DNA of 64,000 nucleotides from Lysobacterales bacterium (lineage in GTDB: Bacteria > Pseudomonadota > Gammaproteobacteria > Xanthomonadales > SZUA-36): contig JABDLD010000093.1 of NCBI GenBank assembly GCA_013001885.1, positions 20,299 through 84,298 on the forward strand, in the 5' to 3' direction. Below, in pieces: positions 50,668 to 61,515 of this stretch (within the stretch, counting starts at the first letter, position 1; each line of letters begins with the position of its first letter). The translations under genes and the position numbers were made by a program. The notes below the pieces were generated by a model. It was not told where the DNA came from and did no database searches. It saw nothing but the letters and a program-made list of their open reading frames with translations.

Positions 50668-52309
50668 TGTCGCCAGCGCGTTAAGCCTGCAAGCCCGGCG
50701 GCAACCCAATGCTGTCGCGATTCACTACCCGAAAAGCGGCGCCTTCAGAAAACAACACTACGCGAGTTGCACTTACCAGGAACTGAACGAGCTCAGCGAC
50801 TGTTATGCCCGCGGCCTGCATGAATACGGCATAACGCCCGGCACCCGCACCGCCCTGATGCTGACGCCGGGCCTCGACTTCTTTGCCATGTTCTTTGCGC
50901 TGTTCAAGGCGGGAGCTGTCCCGGTGCTGATCGATCCGGGTATCGGCATGAAGCCGCTGAAGCAGTGCCTGGCGGAAGCGGAGCCAAAAGCCTTTATCGG
51001 CGTCACCAAGGCACACTTCGCGCGCAAGATGCTCGGCTGGGCAAAAGAAAGCTGCGAACTGCTGGTCAGCGCCGGCCCGAGCTTCGGGCTTGGCGGGATC
51101 AATCTCAAAAAGCTGAAAGAAATGGGCGCAACGGCCGGCGAAGAGATGATGTATTCCGTCAAACCTGACGATATGGCTGCGATCCTGTTCACCTCGGGCA
51201 GCACCGGGGTGCCCAAGGGTGTAGTTTACCGCCACCGGCATTTCAACGCCCAGGTCGAGATGCTGAAAAGCGCTTTCAATATTCAGCCGGGTGAAGTCAG
51301 CCTGCCCACTTTTCCGCCCTTCGCGCTGTTCGACCCGGCGCTGGGCATGACAACCATCGTGCCCGATATGGACCCCACACGACCGGCCGACGCCGATCCG
51401 GAAAAACTCGTTCGTGTAATCAACGAGTACAAGGTCACGAATATTTTTGGCTCACCGGCGCTGCTCAATACACTCAGCCGTTACTGTGTAGAGAACAAAA
51501 TCAGGCTGGAATCCGTCACGCGGGTCATTTCCGCCGGCGCTGCGGTTCCCGTCAGCACGATTCGACGAATGCAGGATTCACTTTACCGGGACGCTGAAAT
51601 CCATACCCCCTATGGCGCCACCGAGTGTTTGCCGGTCAGCAGCATCAGCGCCTCCGAGATTGATGACGGCATGATCGACCAGATCGAATCCGGCGACGGT
51701 GTCTGCGTGGGCCGGCCAACCGAGCCCAACAAAGTAAGGATCATCAAGATCAGCGAAATGGGCTTCAACGACCTCAGCGAGACCACCGAAATGCCTTTTG
51801 GAATGCCGGGCGAGATCATTGTTTCGGGGCCAACCTGCACGGACAGCTACTGGCAACGCGACGCCGATACCGCCATGGCCAAGTTCAGCGATGAGGAAGG
51901 CAACACCTGGCACCGCATGGGGGATGTCGGCATCATGGACGGCTCCGGACGGCTCTGGTACTGCGGCCGGGTTTCCCAGCGCGTGGAAACGGGACAGGAA
52001 ACGCTTTACGCAGATCAGTGCGAGGCCATTTTCAACCAGCATCCCGACCTGGTCCGGTCGGCCGTCGTGGGGGTCGGAACCCGCGGACGACAGACACCGG
52101 TGCTGTGTATCGAAGTCGCGGGCAAGCTGTCTCCGGTCGACACCGAGCGAGTCCACTTCGATCTGCTGCAACTGGCCCAGGCCCACTCCATCACCAGGAG
52201 CATCCGGACGGTGCTTTTCCACCCGGGGTTCCCGGTCGATATCCGGCATAACTCCAAAATCGGACGCGAAGAACTGGCCGCCTGGGCCGAAAAGAAGATG
52301 CAGAGTTAG
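50621..52309 (+). CDS. oleC: OleC, beta-lactone synthetase (AMP-dependent ligase family)
   Basis: The protein has 562 residues. ATP loop ILFTSGSTGVPKGVVYRH, adenylate region HTPYGATECLPVSS, and WHRMGDVGIMDGSGRLWYCGR, all typical of the ANL superfamily; the final Lys region HNSKIGREEL is present. OleC adenylates the 2-alkyl-3-hydroxyacid and closes it to a beta-lactone. ATG 50621 is chosen over a TTG at 50576 for its purine-rich leader (AGGGAAGA). Overlap with oleB and a one-base overlap with oleD show translational coupling. Confidence 0.95.
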   Translation: MDMPVEKAWNTEELSNVASALSLQARRQPNAVAIHYPKSGAFRKQHYASCTYQELNELSDCYARGLHEYGITPGTRTALMLTPGLDFFAMFFALFKAGAVPVLIDPGIGMKPLKQCLAEAEPKAFIGVTKAHFARKMLGWAKESCELLVSAGPSFGLGGINLKKLKEMGATAGEEMMYSVKPDDMAAILFTSGSTGVPKGVVYRHRHFNAQVEMLKSAFNIQPGEVSLPTFPPFALFDPALGMTTIVPDMDPTRPADADPEKLVRVINEYKVTNIFGSPALLNTLSRYCVENKIRLESVTRVISAGAAVPVSTIRRMQDSLYRDAEIHTPYGATECLPVSSISASEIDDGMIDQIESGDGVCVGRPTEPNKVRIIKISEMGFNDLSETTEMPFGMPGEIIVSGPTCTDSYWQRDADTAMAKFSDEEGNTWHRMGDVGIMDGSGRLWYCGRVSQRVETGQETLYADQCEAIFNQHPDLVRSAVVGVGTRGRQTPVLCIEVAGKLSPVDTERVHFDLLQLAQAHSITRSIRTVLFHPGFPVDIRHNSKIGREELAAWAEKKMQS

Positions 52310-53295
52310 TGTCCCTGAAGATACTGGTCACCGGCGGCGGAGGATTCCTAGGAAGTTCCATCTGCCGTCAGCTAACATCACTTGGACACGAAGTACTGGC
52401 GTATCAGCGCAACCCGGCAGATCATCTTGAAGCAGAGGGGGTGCGCTCAATAACAGGCGATATCACAGACGCGGAAGCGCTCGCGTCCGCCGCAACGGGC
52501 TGCGGCGCCATCGTGCATACCGCCGGAAAAGCCGGCATATGGGGAGACCCTGAAGATTACCGGCGGATCAACGTGGACGGCACGGCCAATGTCATCGATG
52601 CCTGCCGGCGTAACGGCATACCGGTCCTGGTTCACACCAGCTCACCCAGTATCGTTCACTCCGGCGGCGACATCAGCGGCGCCGACGAGTCCCTGCCGAT
52701 CGCCGATCATTTTACGGCGCCCTATCCCGAGAGCAAGGCCGCGGCTGAAAAGATGATTACCGCCGCCAATGCGCCGGACCTGTTCACCGCGGCTTTGCGC
52801 CCGCACCTGATCTGGGGTCCGGGCGACCCGCATATCCTGCCCAGGCTGGCCGCCAAGGCCGCCGGCGGAACCATAGCACTGCCCGGCCCGGATAAGCTGG
52901 TCGATACAATTTTCGTGGAAAACGCCGCCTTGGCCCACGTGAAGGCGCTGCAGGAATTGATCGGTGCGGCGCGCTGCGCTGGAAAAGCCTACTTCGTCAC
53001 TAACAATCAGCCGATGCCGCAGGGAGAAATCATCGCCAAATTCCTCGCCGCAATCGGAATCAAAGTCAGGATTCGGGCCGTTCCGGTGCCGTTGGCGATG
53101 GGCGCGGGCGCGCTGGCCGAGACGGTCTGGCGGCTATTAAGGCTGAAATCGGAACCGCCGGTCACCCGTTTTTCAGTTGAACAACTTGCCACCGCGCACT
53201 GGTTCGATACCCGCGCTGCAGTGCAGGATTTCGGATACACGCCTGTGATCAGCATTGAAGAAGGGCTCGAACGCTTGCGCGAACAGGGACTCTAG
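52309..53295 (+). CDS. oleD: OleD, NAD(P)H-dependent 2-alkyl-3-ketoacid reductase
   Basis: The protein has 328 residues of the short-chain dehydrogenase/epimerase type. Nucleotide motif VTGGGGFLGSSICRQL, HTSSPSIVHSGGD, and YPESKAAAEKM (Tyr and Lys of YxxxK). It reduces the OleA product to the 2-alkyl-3-hydroxyacid. The GTG start shares one base with the oleC stop (TAGTG). It closes the complete oleABCD operon; a short GC palindrome lies between it and the next convergent gene. Confidence 0.95.
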   Translation: MSLKILVTGGGGFLGSSICRQLTSLGHEVLAYQRNPADHLEAEGVRSITGDITDAEALASAATGCGAIVHTAGKAGIWGDPEDYRRINVDGTANVIDACRRNGIPVLVHTSSPSIVHSGGDISGADESLPIADHFTAPYPESKAAAEKMITAANAPDLFTAALRPHLIWGPGDPHILPRLAAKAAGGTIALPGPDKLVDTIFVENAALAHVKALQELIGAARCAGKAYFVTNNQPMPQGEIIAKFLAAIGIKVRIRAVPVPLAMGAGALAETVWRLLRLKSEPPVTRFSVEQLATAHWFDTRAAVQDFGYTPVISIEEGLERLREQGL

Positions 53296-53315
53296 TAAGG
53301 GCGCCCCGGGGCGTC

Positions 53316-53657
53316 TCAGTTCATCTGTGCCTTCATGGCGGCGTCGCAAGCCTGCTTGGTCAGATAGCATGGATTACCAATCTGGGCACGATCATTAATG
53401 CTGGCTTCTTCCTTGCCGTTACGCTCCTTGGTCACCGCCAGGAGCTTGGCCGGCCTGAAAGCCTCGGCCATATAGACACATTGCTCCCAACTGGAACCTT
53501 CGGGTAAATCAATCACCAGGATGCTGTCAGAACCGTAGCGGCAAGTGGCGTAGTCCGCGAACTTTGTCTCACCCGCCTTGTACTCGCACGCAAGCGCTGC
53601 ACCGCTGCTGCCTGTCAATAAAGCGGCCAATGTCAATGTTACGGCGTACCTGTTCAT
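53316..53657 (-). CDS. Small exported cysteine-containing protein, unknown function
   Basis: The protein has 113 residues. ATG 53657 has an excellent GGAGGAG 6 nt upstream. It encodes a signal peptide (MNRYAVTLTLAALLTG) with a Cys at about residue 24 (ALACEYKAGE). The mature part has five cysteines (CEYK, TCRYGSD, QCVYMAEA, NPCYLTKQACDAA), which suggests disulfide bonds in the periplasm. No family recognised. It is convergent with oleD and leads away from the long non-coding stretch at 53658-54110. Confidence 0.75.
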   Translation of the reverse strand: MNRYAVTLTLAALLTGSSGAALACEYKAGETKFADYATCRYGSDSILVIDLPEGSSWEQCVYMAEAFRPAKLLAVTKERNGKEEASINDRAQIGNPCYLTKQACDAAMKAQMN

Positions 53658-53839
53658 CTGGGCTCCTCCAGGCTGTATGAGACAGCTCAGGATCAGTAGA
53701 ACACCAATTCGCAAGGAGTGTGATGACGTTCGTCAAGCGACTGACAAATTTGGTCACGGAAAACTGACAATTTCGAATGTTTTTCAGTTGTATATTGCTC
53801 GGCTCTCAACCATTTCACCATTCATCTCATTGTTTTTAC

Positions 53840-53869
53840 TTATTAAAATAAAAAAGCCAAACATTGGCT
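53840..53869 (-). terminator. Rho-independent terminator, minus strand
   Basis: AGCCAA-ACA-TTGGCT (53855-53869) is a 6-bp stem with a 3-nt loop. Read on the minus strand it runs straight into TTTTTTATTTT. It would end a minus-strand transcript coming from the structured region or from the kinase gene at 54111-54791. Confidence 0.6.
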
Positions 53870-53896
53870 CATATCTTGCATATATATAGTTGTAGT

Positions 53897-54083
53897 AAAT
53901 GACTGTGTGGTAGCAGTTATCGGGTAGAATCGGAGCCCCGTTCCTCACTTGCCCAACCGGGGCCCGATTCTCCCAACCTTCGCTGGCGCGAAGACCGAAT
54001 TTGACGAACATTCGCCACCCGCAGATTCGACTTAGAACGAATCTACCATGATCCTGGAAACCCGGCCTATGCCGGGTTTTCTC
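53897..54083 (+). ncRNA. Structured intergenic element: candidate small RNA or palindromic repeat
   Basis: Within the 453-nt gap 53658-54110 I see no convincing gene but several strong stems. Hairpin 1 (53926-53971): AGAATCGG/CCGATTCT plus GCCCCG/CGGGGC with one bulged A, and a 17-nt C/T-rich loop containing TTCCTC. Hairpin 2 (53978-53993): CTTCGC-TGGC-GCGAAG. A weaker stem CGAAT/ATTCG follows (53996-54014). Hairpin 3 (54023-54044): AGATTCG/CGAATCT. The last is a terminator at 54059-54083. An AT-rich promoter-like region (TTGGCT 53864, TATAGT 53885) precedes. The 5' end is a guess. No known RNA family is recognised. A REP- or MITE-like intergenic repeat would look the same. Confidence 0.4.
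54059..54083 (+). terminator. Rho-independent terminator, plus strand
   Basis: AACCCGGC-CTAT-GCCGGGTT is an 8-bp stem with a tetraloop, followed by TTCTCGTTTTC. It points to a plus-strand transcript ending here, although no plus-strand gene lies upstream after oleD. Its minus-strand side is followed by TTTCC, so it may also help end the kinase gene that stops at 54111. Confidence 0.75.
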
Positions 54084-54110
54084 GTTTTCAGGCTACCCCG
54101 CGGATGCGTT

Positions 54111-54791
54111 TCAGCGCCGCTTCCTTCCCGGGATAACATCCACCGGCCGGCCACGGAATTTTCGTACGTAGTATTCAAGACGGCTGTAGTTCAGCAACTC
54201 CAGATCGACTCCGGCGATCCTGTCGTAACGGCCGTGGTACTTGTGTTTCACCCAGGCATTGATGTCCATGCGCCGGCCGTGTTCGAACAAGCGGTTATTG
54301 ATGGGATGAAATCCCGGCTTGTGCAAAAAAGCGGTCCCAAAATCAATCACGCAGGGTTGCTCGTCTTCAGTAACCAGGATATTGGACTTGGATTTCAGGT
54401 CGCCGTGACTCACTCCGCGCGCGTGAACAGAGCGCAACACATCGAGGAGTCCTTCGAACCAGCGTTCCCGGTCAACCCAACGTGCTTCCCGATAAGGCAC
54501 ACCCCTGATGTGTTCGATCACGAGGAATCTACCGTCCACCAGTCCGAGGCACTGCGGGATACCGGTAAGCCCCTCCATCCGCTGATAGGCCTGGTGCTCC
54601 CGCACCAGGGTTCTCTGGCGAAGCCTCCGGATCACACCGCTGCCCATTGCGGACTTGACCACCAGGTCCAGGCCGTCCCGCTGATAATGCAGTAGAGTAC
54701 CCTGGTTGCTGACAGCCAGGATGTTGACCTGCCGCTCCAGGCTGTCTTCGATCCAGCTGCGGAATTCGGGCTCGTTGATCAGTGTTTTCAT
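54111..54791 (-). CDS. Kdo/RIO-like small-molecule or lipid kinase
   Basis: The protein has 226 residues, the length of KdkA/WaaP-type kinases. ATP-binding Lys in LDLVVKSAMGSG, Glu in VREHQAYQRM, catalytic loop SHGDLKSKSNILV, metal-binding VIDFGTAFLH. This is the lipopolysaccharide-kinase/RIO-related protein-kinase-like clan. Candidates are Kdo, heptose or another envelope sugar, or a protein. No LPS gene lies next to it. It is divergent from the amidohydrolase pair, with 66 nt between starts. Confidence 0.82.
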   Translation of the reverse strand: MKTLINEPEFRSWIEDSLERQVNILAVSNQGTLLHYQRDGLDLVVKSAMGSGVIRRLRQRTLVREHQAYQRMEGLTGIPQCLGLVDGRFLVIEHIRGVPYREARWVDRERWFEGLLDVLRSVHARGVSHGDLKSKSNILVTEDEQPCVIDFGTAFLHKPGFHPINNRLFEHGRRMDINAWVKHKYHGRYDRIAGVDLELLNYSRLEYYVRKFRGRPVDVIPGRKRR

Positions 54792-54857
54792 TTATGGTGT
54801 AGTAGGCGGCCGGCCGCTTTACCCCGATTGCCGGAAATAATAACACCGAGGATCAAA

Positions 54858-56246
54858 ATGCATTTCAGAAAGTTTATTTTGGGCGCGATTGCGCTTGTCG
54901 TTGCAGCCAGCCCCACAGCCTGGGCTGAACCCTACCCGTCAACCTACACAGCGCTGGACTCCGGCCCTGTACTGATCACCAACGCCACGATTTTGACCGG
55001 TACCGGTGAACGGATCGAGAACGGCAGCCTGCTGATGTCAGCAGGCCGAATTGAAAAGATTGCCGCTGCGGACGCCAGGCTGGACGCGGGCGGGGCGGCC
55101 GTAATTGACGCCGGCGGACGATGGGTCACGCCCGGGCTGATCGATGTTCATTCTCACCTCGGCGTGTATCCCAGCCCGGGCATCAAGGCTCATTCGGACG
55201 GTAACGAGGCGACGGCGCCCACCACGGCCCAGGTCTGGGCCGAGCACAGTGTCTGGCCCCAGGACCCCGGTTTCCACCGGGCACGCGCCGGCGGCGTGAC
55301 TTCGCTGCAGATTCTGCCGGGTTCAGCCAACCTGATCGGCGGCCGGGGCGTGACGTTGAAAAACGTACCCGCGACAACCTACCAGTCGATGAAATTTCCG
55401 TCCGCCCCGCACGGCATGAAAATGGCCTGCGGCGAGAACCCCAAGCGGGTATACGGCGAAAAAGGCCAGGCGCCCTCTACCCGCATGGGAAACGTGGCGG
55501 GTTACCGCGCCCAGTGGATTGAGGCACAGCGATACATCCAGGACTGGGAAGAGTACGAGGAAAAGTCCAACAGCAAGAAAAACGACAAAAACGGCGAAAA
55601 CAAGCGCCCGGTGCGCGATCTCAGGCTGGAAACGCTGGCCGGCGCTCTCAAAGGCGAGATCCTGGTGCACATGCACTGCTATCGCGCGGATGAAATGGCA
55701 ACCATACTGGATATGGCCGATGAGTTTGGCTACCGGGTCAGTGCGTTCCATCATGGCGTAGAGGCGTACAAGCTTGCAGACACGCTGGCCAGCAAGGGTG
55801 TTTGCGGGGCGCTGTGGGCAGACTGGTGGGGGTTCAAAGCCGAGGCTTATGACGGCATCCAGGAAAACATCGCCCTGGTAGACCGGCCCGAAGGCAGCTG
55901 CGCAATTGTCCACTCAGATTCTGGAGAGGGAATTCAGCGCCTGAACCAGGAGGCGGCCAAGGCCATGACGCGCGGTCGCCGGGCGGGTCTCGCCATACCT
56001 CCGGAGCGGGCAATCAAATGGATCACCGCCCATCCGGCCCAATCGATGGGCATCCTTGACCAGACCGGCACACTGGAAGCGGGCAAGATGGCCGACGTCG
56101 TGATCTGGAACGGCAACCCGTTCAGTGTTTACGCCAAGGCCGACCAGGTGTTCGTTGACGGCGCTCTGCTGTATGACCGGACCGACCCGGCATACCAGCC
56201 GGTGTCGGATTTCGAACTCGGCCAGCAACTGGGAGCCGCACAATGA
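54858..56246 (+). CDS. Exported metal-dependent amidohydrolase
   Basis: The protein has 462 residues. ATG 54858 gives a signal peptide (FILGAIALVVAASPTAWA). Amidohydrolase features: LITNATILTGTGERIENG, metal motif VTPGLIDVHSHLGVYP (HxH), HMHCYRADEM and AFHHGVEAYKLAD (metal His candidates), SDSGEGIQRLNQEA and the C-terminal GTLEAGKMADVVIWNGNP. This is the imidazolonepropionase/dipeptidase-like periplasmic group. It overlaps by 4 nt a paralogue that has lost the HxH motif. Substrate unknown; cyclic or N-acyl amides and dipeptides are possible. Confidence 0.88.
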   Translation: MHFRKFILGAIALVVAASPTAWAEPYPSTYTALDSGPVLITNATILTGTGERIENGSLLMSAGRIEKIAAADARLDAGGAAVIDAGGRWVTPGLIDVHSHLGVYPSPGIKAHSDGNEATAPTTAQVWAEHSVWPQDPGFHRARAGGVTSLQILPGSANLIGGRGVTLKNVPATTYQSMKFPSAPHGMKMACGENPKRVYGEKGQAPSTRMGNVAGYRAQWIEAQRYIQDWEEYEEKSNSKKNDKNGENKRPVRDLRLETLAGALKGEILVHMHCYRADEMATILDMADEFGYRVSAFHHGVEAYKLADTLASKGVCGALWADWWGFKAEAYDGIQENIALVDRPEGSCAIVHSDSGEGIQRLNQEAAKAMTRGRRAGLAIPPERAIKWITAHPAQSMGILDQTGTLEAGKMADVVIWNGNPFSVYAKADQVFVDGALLYDRTDPAYQPVSDFELGQQLGAAQ

Positions 56247-57511
56247 ACCGCAAAATAAACAACAACCCGGCTTTGAAACGCGCCCTGGCGCTGCTGGGCT
56301 TCGTATGCGCGTTCAACGCGCAGGCGGATGCACTCTTCATCAATGACGCAACGGTCCATACCGTCAGCCGGATGGGCGTTCTGCAGGACGCCGACGTCCT
56401 GATCGTGGACGGCAGGATTCAGGCGGTGGGCCGGGAGCTGACCGTACCGGAAGACGCCACCGTGATCGAGGCGCAAGGAAGGCCGCTAACCCCGGGATTC
56501 TTCGCCGGCATCACCGGGCTGGGGCTGGTGGAAATCTCAGCGGTGGATTCAACAGTCGACGGCGGCCTCGCGGTCGACGCCCTGAGACCGGAATTCGACG
56601 TGACACCCGCCTATAATCCCCATTCCAGCCTGATACCGGTTACCCGGATCGAAGGCTACAGCTGGAGTGTGCTGGGCGCCAACCGCTCCGGCAGCATCAT
56701 TGGCGGCCAGGGGCGGGCCGTGTCACTGGACGGCGAGTACCGGTCATTCATTGGCGAAAGCGTTCTGTTTATCGACGTAGGCGCAGATGCGTCCGGGCAA
56801 AGCGGCGATTCGCGCGCCGCCCAGTGGATGATGCTGGAACAGGCGATGGCGGAAGCTGCCGAAGAAGTCCGCTGGTCACCCGACCCGTTACTGACAGTCG
56901 CGGGGCGCAAAACCCTGACCGGGTTCAGGGTCGGCGGCACCGTTGTGTTCAATGTTGACCGGGCCAGCGACATCCTGCAGGTCATAGAATTCTCCGGGCG
57001 CCACGGCCTGAACAGCGTGATCAGCGGCGGTACCGAAGCCTGGATGGTGGCCGACCAACTGGCCGAAGCCGGGATACCGGTTCTGCTCGATGCGTTATCC
57101 AACCTGCCCGGCAGCTTCGACACGCTGGGCGCCCGGCTGGACAACGCGGCCATTCTCAACGAGGCAGGCGTGACGATCTCCTTCCATGGCGCAGAAACGC
57201 ACCAGGCCCGTAAATTACGCCAGATAGCCGGCAATGCCGTCGCCAACGGATTACCCTTCGAGGCTGGCCTGGCCGCGATGACCGTCAATCCGGCCGTGAT
57301 TTTTTCGCTGGGCGAGGACCATGGCACCATCGAACAAAACAGCGTGGCGGACCTCGTGATCTGGAGCGGCGACCCGCTGGAAGTCACCACCGCGGCCGAC
57401 CAGGTGATCATCGCAGGGAAACCGGTGGAAATGGTTTCCCGCCAAACCTTGCTGCGCGACCGCTACCTGCCGGCGACCACGGAGATGCCAAGGGCCTATA
57501 TCAAGCCCTAG
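56243..57511 (+). CDS. Exported amidohydrolase paralogue lacking the metal-binding HxH motif
   Basis: The protein has 422 residues. Signal peptide ends NAQADA. The fold is kept: LFINDATVHTVSRMGVLQDADV, then LTPGFFAGITGLGLVEIS where active relatives have PGxxDxHxH, and a normal end VADLVIWSGDPLEVTT. Both histidines of HxH are replaced (AGITG), and no HxHCYR-like His cluster is seen, though ISFHGAETHQARKL has two histidines. It is likely catalytically dead or uses a different chemistry, perhaps as a partner of the upstream enzyme, with which it is translationally coupled (ATGA). Confidence 0.85.
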   Translation: MNRKINNNPALKRALALLGFVCAFNAQADALFINDATVHTVSRMGVLQDADVLIVDGRIQAVGRELTVPEDATVIEAQGRPLTPGFFAGITGLGLVEISAVDSTVDGGLAVDALRPEFDVTPAYNPHSSLIPVTRIEGYSWSVLGANRSGSIIGGQGRAVSLDGEYRSFIGESVLFIDVGADASGQSGDSRAAQWMMLEQAMAEAAEEVRWSPDPLLTVAGRKTLTGFRVGGTVVFNVDRASDILQVIEFSGRHGLNSVISGGTEAWMVADQLAEAGIPVLLDALSNLPGSFDTLGARLDNAAILNEAGVTISFHGAETHQARKLRQIAGNAVANGLPFEAGLAAMTVNPAVIFSLGEDHGTIEQNSVADLVIWSGDPLEVTTAADQVIIAGKPVEMVSRQTLLRDRYLPATTEMPRAYIKP

Positions 57512-57535
57512 CCTTATTATTCGAGCTTTCCGGAC

Positions 57536-58825
57536 TTATTGACCGTCCAGGTAATCCACCACCAGGTTGCTGAAGATCCGCACGCCCGCTTCCAGGTTGG
57601 GTTCGTGCATGTCGAAAAACGGCGAGTGGTTGGAGGCCAGGGTTGAGGGATCGACGTCCGGCGGCCCGTTGCCCAGGAACAGGAATAGTCCCGGGGTCTG
57701 CTGTGCATAGAGTGAGAAGTCTTCGGCCACGGTCTGCGGATTGACGTCGTGCACTTCGTTCTCACCGGAGACGCGTTGCAGAGTGGGCAACATGCGGGTG
57801 AACAGTTCCGGATCGTTGATTACCGCCGGTGTTCCCAGGCCCAGTTCGAACTCGATCTCAGCGCCGGCGCTTTCAGCGATTCCCCTCGCAATCCGTTCCA
57901 TGCTCGCGTGGATTTCCTGGCGCATGTCTTCGTCGAACGTACGGATGGTGCCTTCCATTTCGACTTCGTCAGGTATCACGTTGCCGCGGATTCCACCGGC
58001 GATGCGCCCCACGCTGATAATCGAGGGCGCCAGGGTCACGTCCACCTGGCGGCTTTGAATGGTCTGCCAGGCCATTACGATCTGGGAGGAGATGACGATC
58101 GGATCCACACCGTTCCACGGCCTCGCACCATGGGTTTGGCGGCCTTTGACCCGGATCTTGAAGCTGTCCGCGGCAGCCATCAGCGGGCCCGGCCGCACCG
58201 AAATCTGGCCGCCCGGAGTATTGATTCCCACGTGAATGCCGAAGACGGCTTCGGGTTTGCGCTCATCCCAGATGCCTTCCTTCAGCATCAGGCTGGCGCC
58301 GCCCTCCTCGTCACCCGGCGGGCCTTCCTCAGCGGGTTGGAAAATCAGCATCACGGAACCGGCCAGCTGGTCCTTGACGGAATTCAGCACCCAGGCCGAG
58401 CCCAGCAACATGGCCATGTGGTTATCGTGACCACAGGCGTGCATCACACCGGTGTCCTGGCCGTTGTATACATCACGCGCCGTTGAAGCAAACGGCAGGC
58501 CGGTCTGCTCGGTGACCGGCAAAGCGTCCATGTCCGTGCGAATCGCCACCAGCGGGCCCGGTTTGCCTCCTTCGATGAAGGCCACGACGCCGGTATGCGC
58601 AATACCGGTCATCGGTTCGATGCCCATTTCACGCAGTACTTCGGCGATCTTCTCCGCCGTTTTGAATTCACGGTTGCTGAGTTCCGGATTCTGGTGGAAC
58701 CAGCGCCGCCACTCGACTACCTGGGGCTGTGCTTCGGAAGCCAGCCGGTCCAACTGGGCGGGGGAGACCTGGGCCTGGAGCGCCAGCGGAGCCAGAAGAA
58801 GAAGTAAGAGCCAGTGCCTGTTCAT
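57536..58825 (-). CDS. Exported M20D-family amidohydrolase (HipO-like)
   Basis: The protein has 429 residues. Signal peptide WLLLLLLAPLALQAQ. M20D motifs: WFHQNPELSNREF, RTDMDALPVTEQTGL, MHACGHDNHMAMLLGSAW with the metal-binding Cys and His, FQPAEEGPPGDEEGG with the catalytic Glu, and FGIHVG. These enzymes hydrolyse N-acyl amino acids such as hippurate or indole-acetyl conjugates; the signal peptide puts it in the periplasm. It is convergent with the amidohydrolase pair and lies 58 nt after the gamma-glutamyltransferase gene, so this 6-kb stretch is a periplasmic amide-hydrolysis cluster. Confidence 0.92.
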   Translation of the reverse strand: MNRHWLLLLLLAPLALQAQVSPAQLDRLASEAQPQVVEWRRWFHQNPELSNREFKTAEKIAEVLREMGIEPMTGIAHTGVVAFIEGGKPGPLVAIRTDMDALPVTEQTGLPFASTARDVYNGQDTGVMHACGHDNHMAMLLGSAWVLNSVKDQLAGSVMLIFQPAEEGPPGDEEGGASLMLKEGIWDERKPEAVFGIHVGINTPGGQISVRPGPLMAAADSFKIRVKGRQTHGARPWNGVDPIVISSQIVMAWQTIQSRQVDVTLAPSIISVGRIAGGIRGNVIPDEVEMEGTIRTFDEDMRQEIHASMERIARGIAESAGAEIEFELGLGTPAVINDPELFTRMLPTLQRVSGENEVHDVNPQTVAEDFSLYAQQTPGLFLFLGNGPPDVDPSTLASNHSPFFDMHEPNLEAGVRIFSNLVVDYLDGQ

Positions 58826-58883
58826 CGGTTATTCCTCGGTTTCGGTTGAAGCGAACTCGTTTGCGAGCTAGCTCGCTGCTGCT

Positions 58884-61430
<2,547 letters not shown>

Positions 61431-61515
61431 GCAGGGACTGAGGAGTCTTACTGCACAGGCATCGAGTGCCTGTAGAATAGATGACCGCCTGATGCATGAA
61501 TTTCTTTCAACGATC

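Noticed and set aside
53296..53315. GC palindrome CGCCCCGGGGCG as a terminator between oleD and the small exported protein
   Set aside because: Fully palindromic with no room for a loop and no T-run.
53784..54011. 75-codon minus-strand frame in the structured element
   Set aside because: It runs through hairpins 1 and 2 and the AT-rich edge, has no signal or domain, and its sequence is explained by the palindromes.
61455..61473. 7-bp hairpin ACAGGCA/TGCCTGT as a second rsmD terminator
   Set aside because: No T-run follows on either strand; the stronger terminator at 61404-61430 explains the region.
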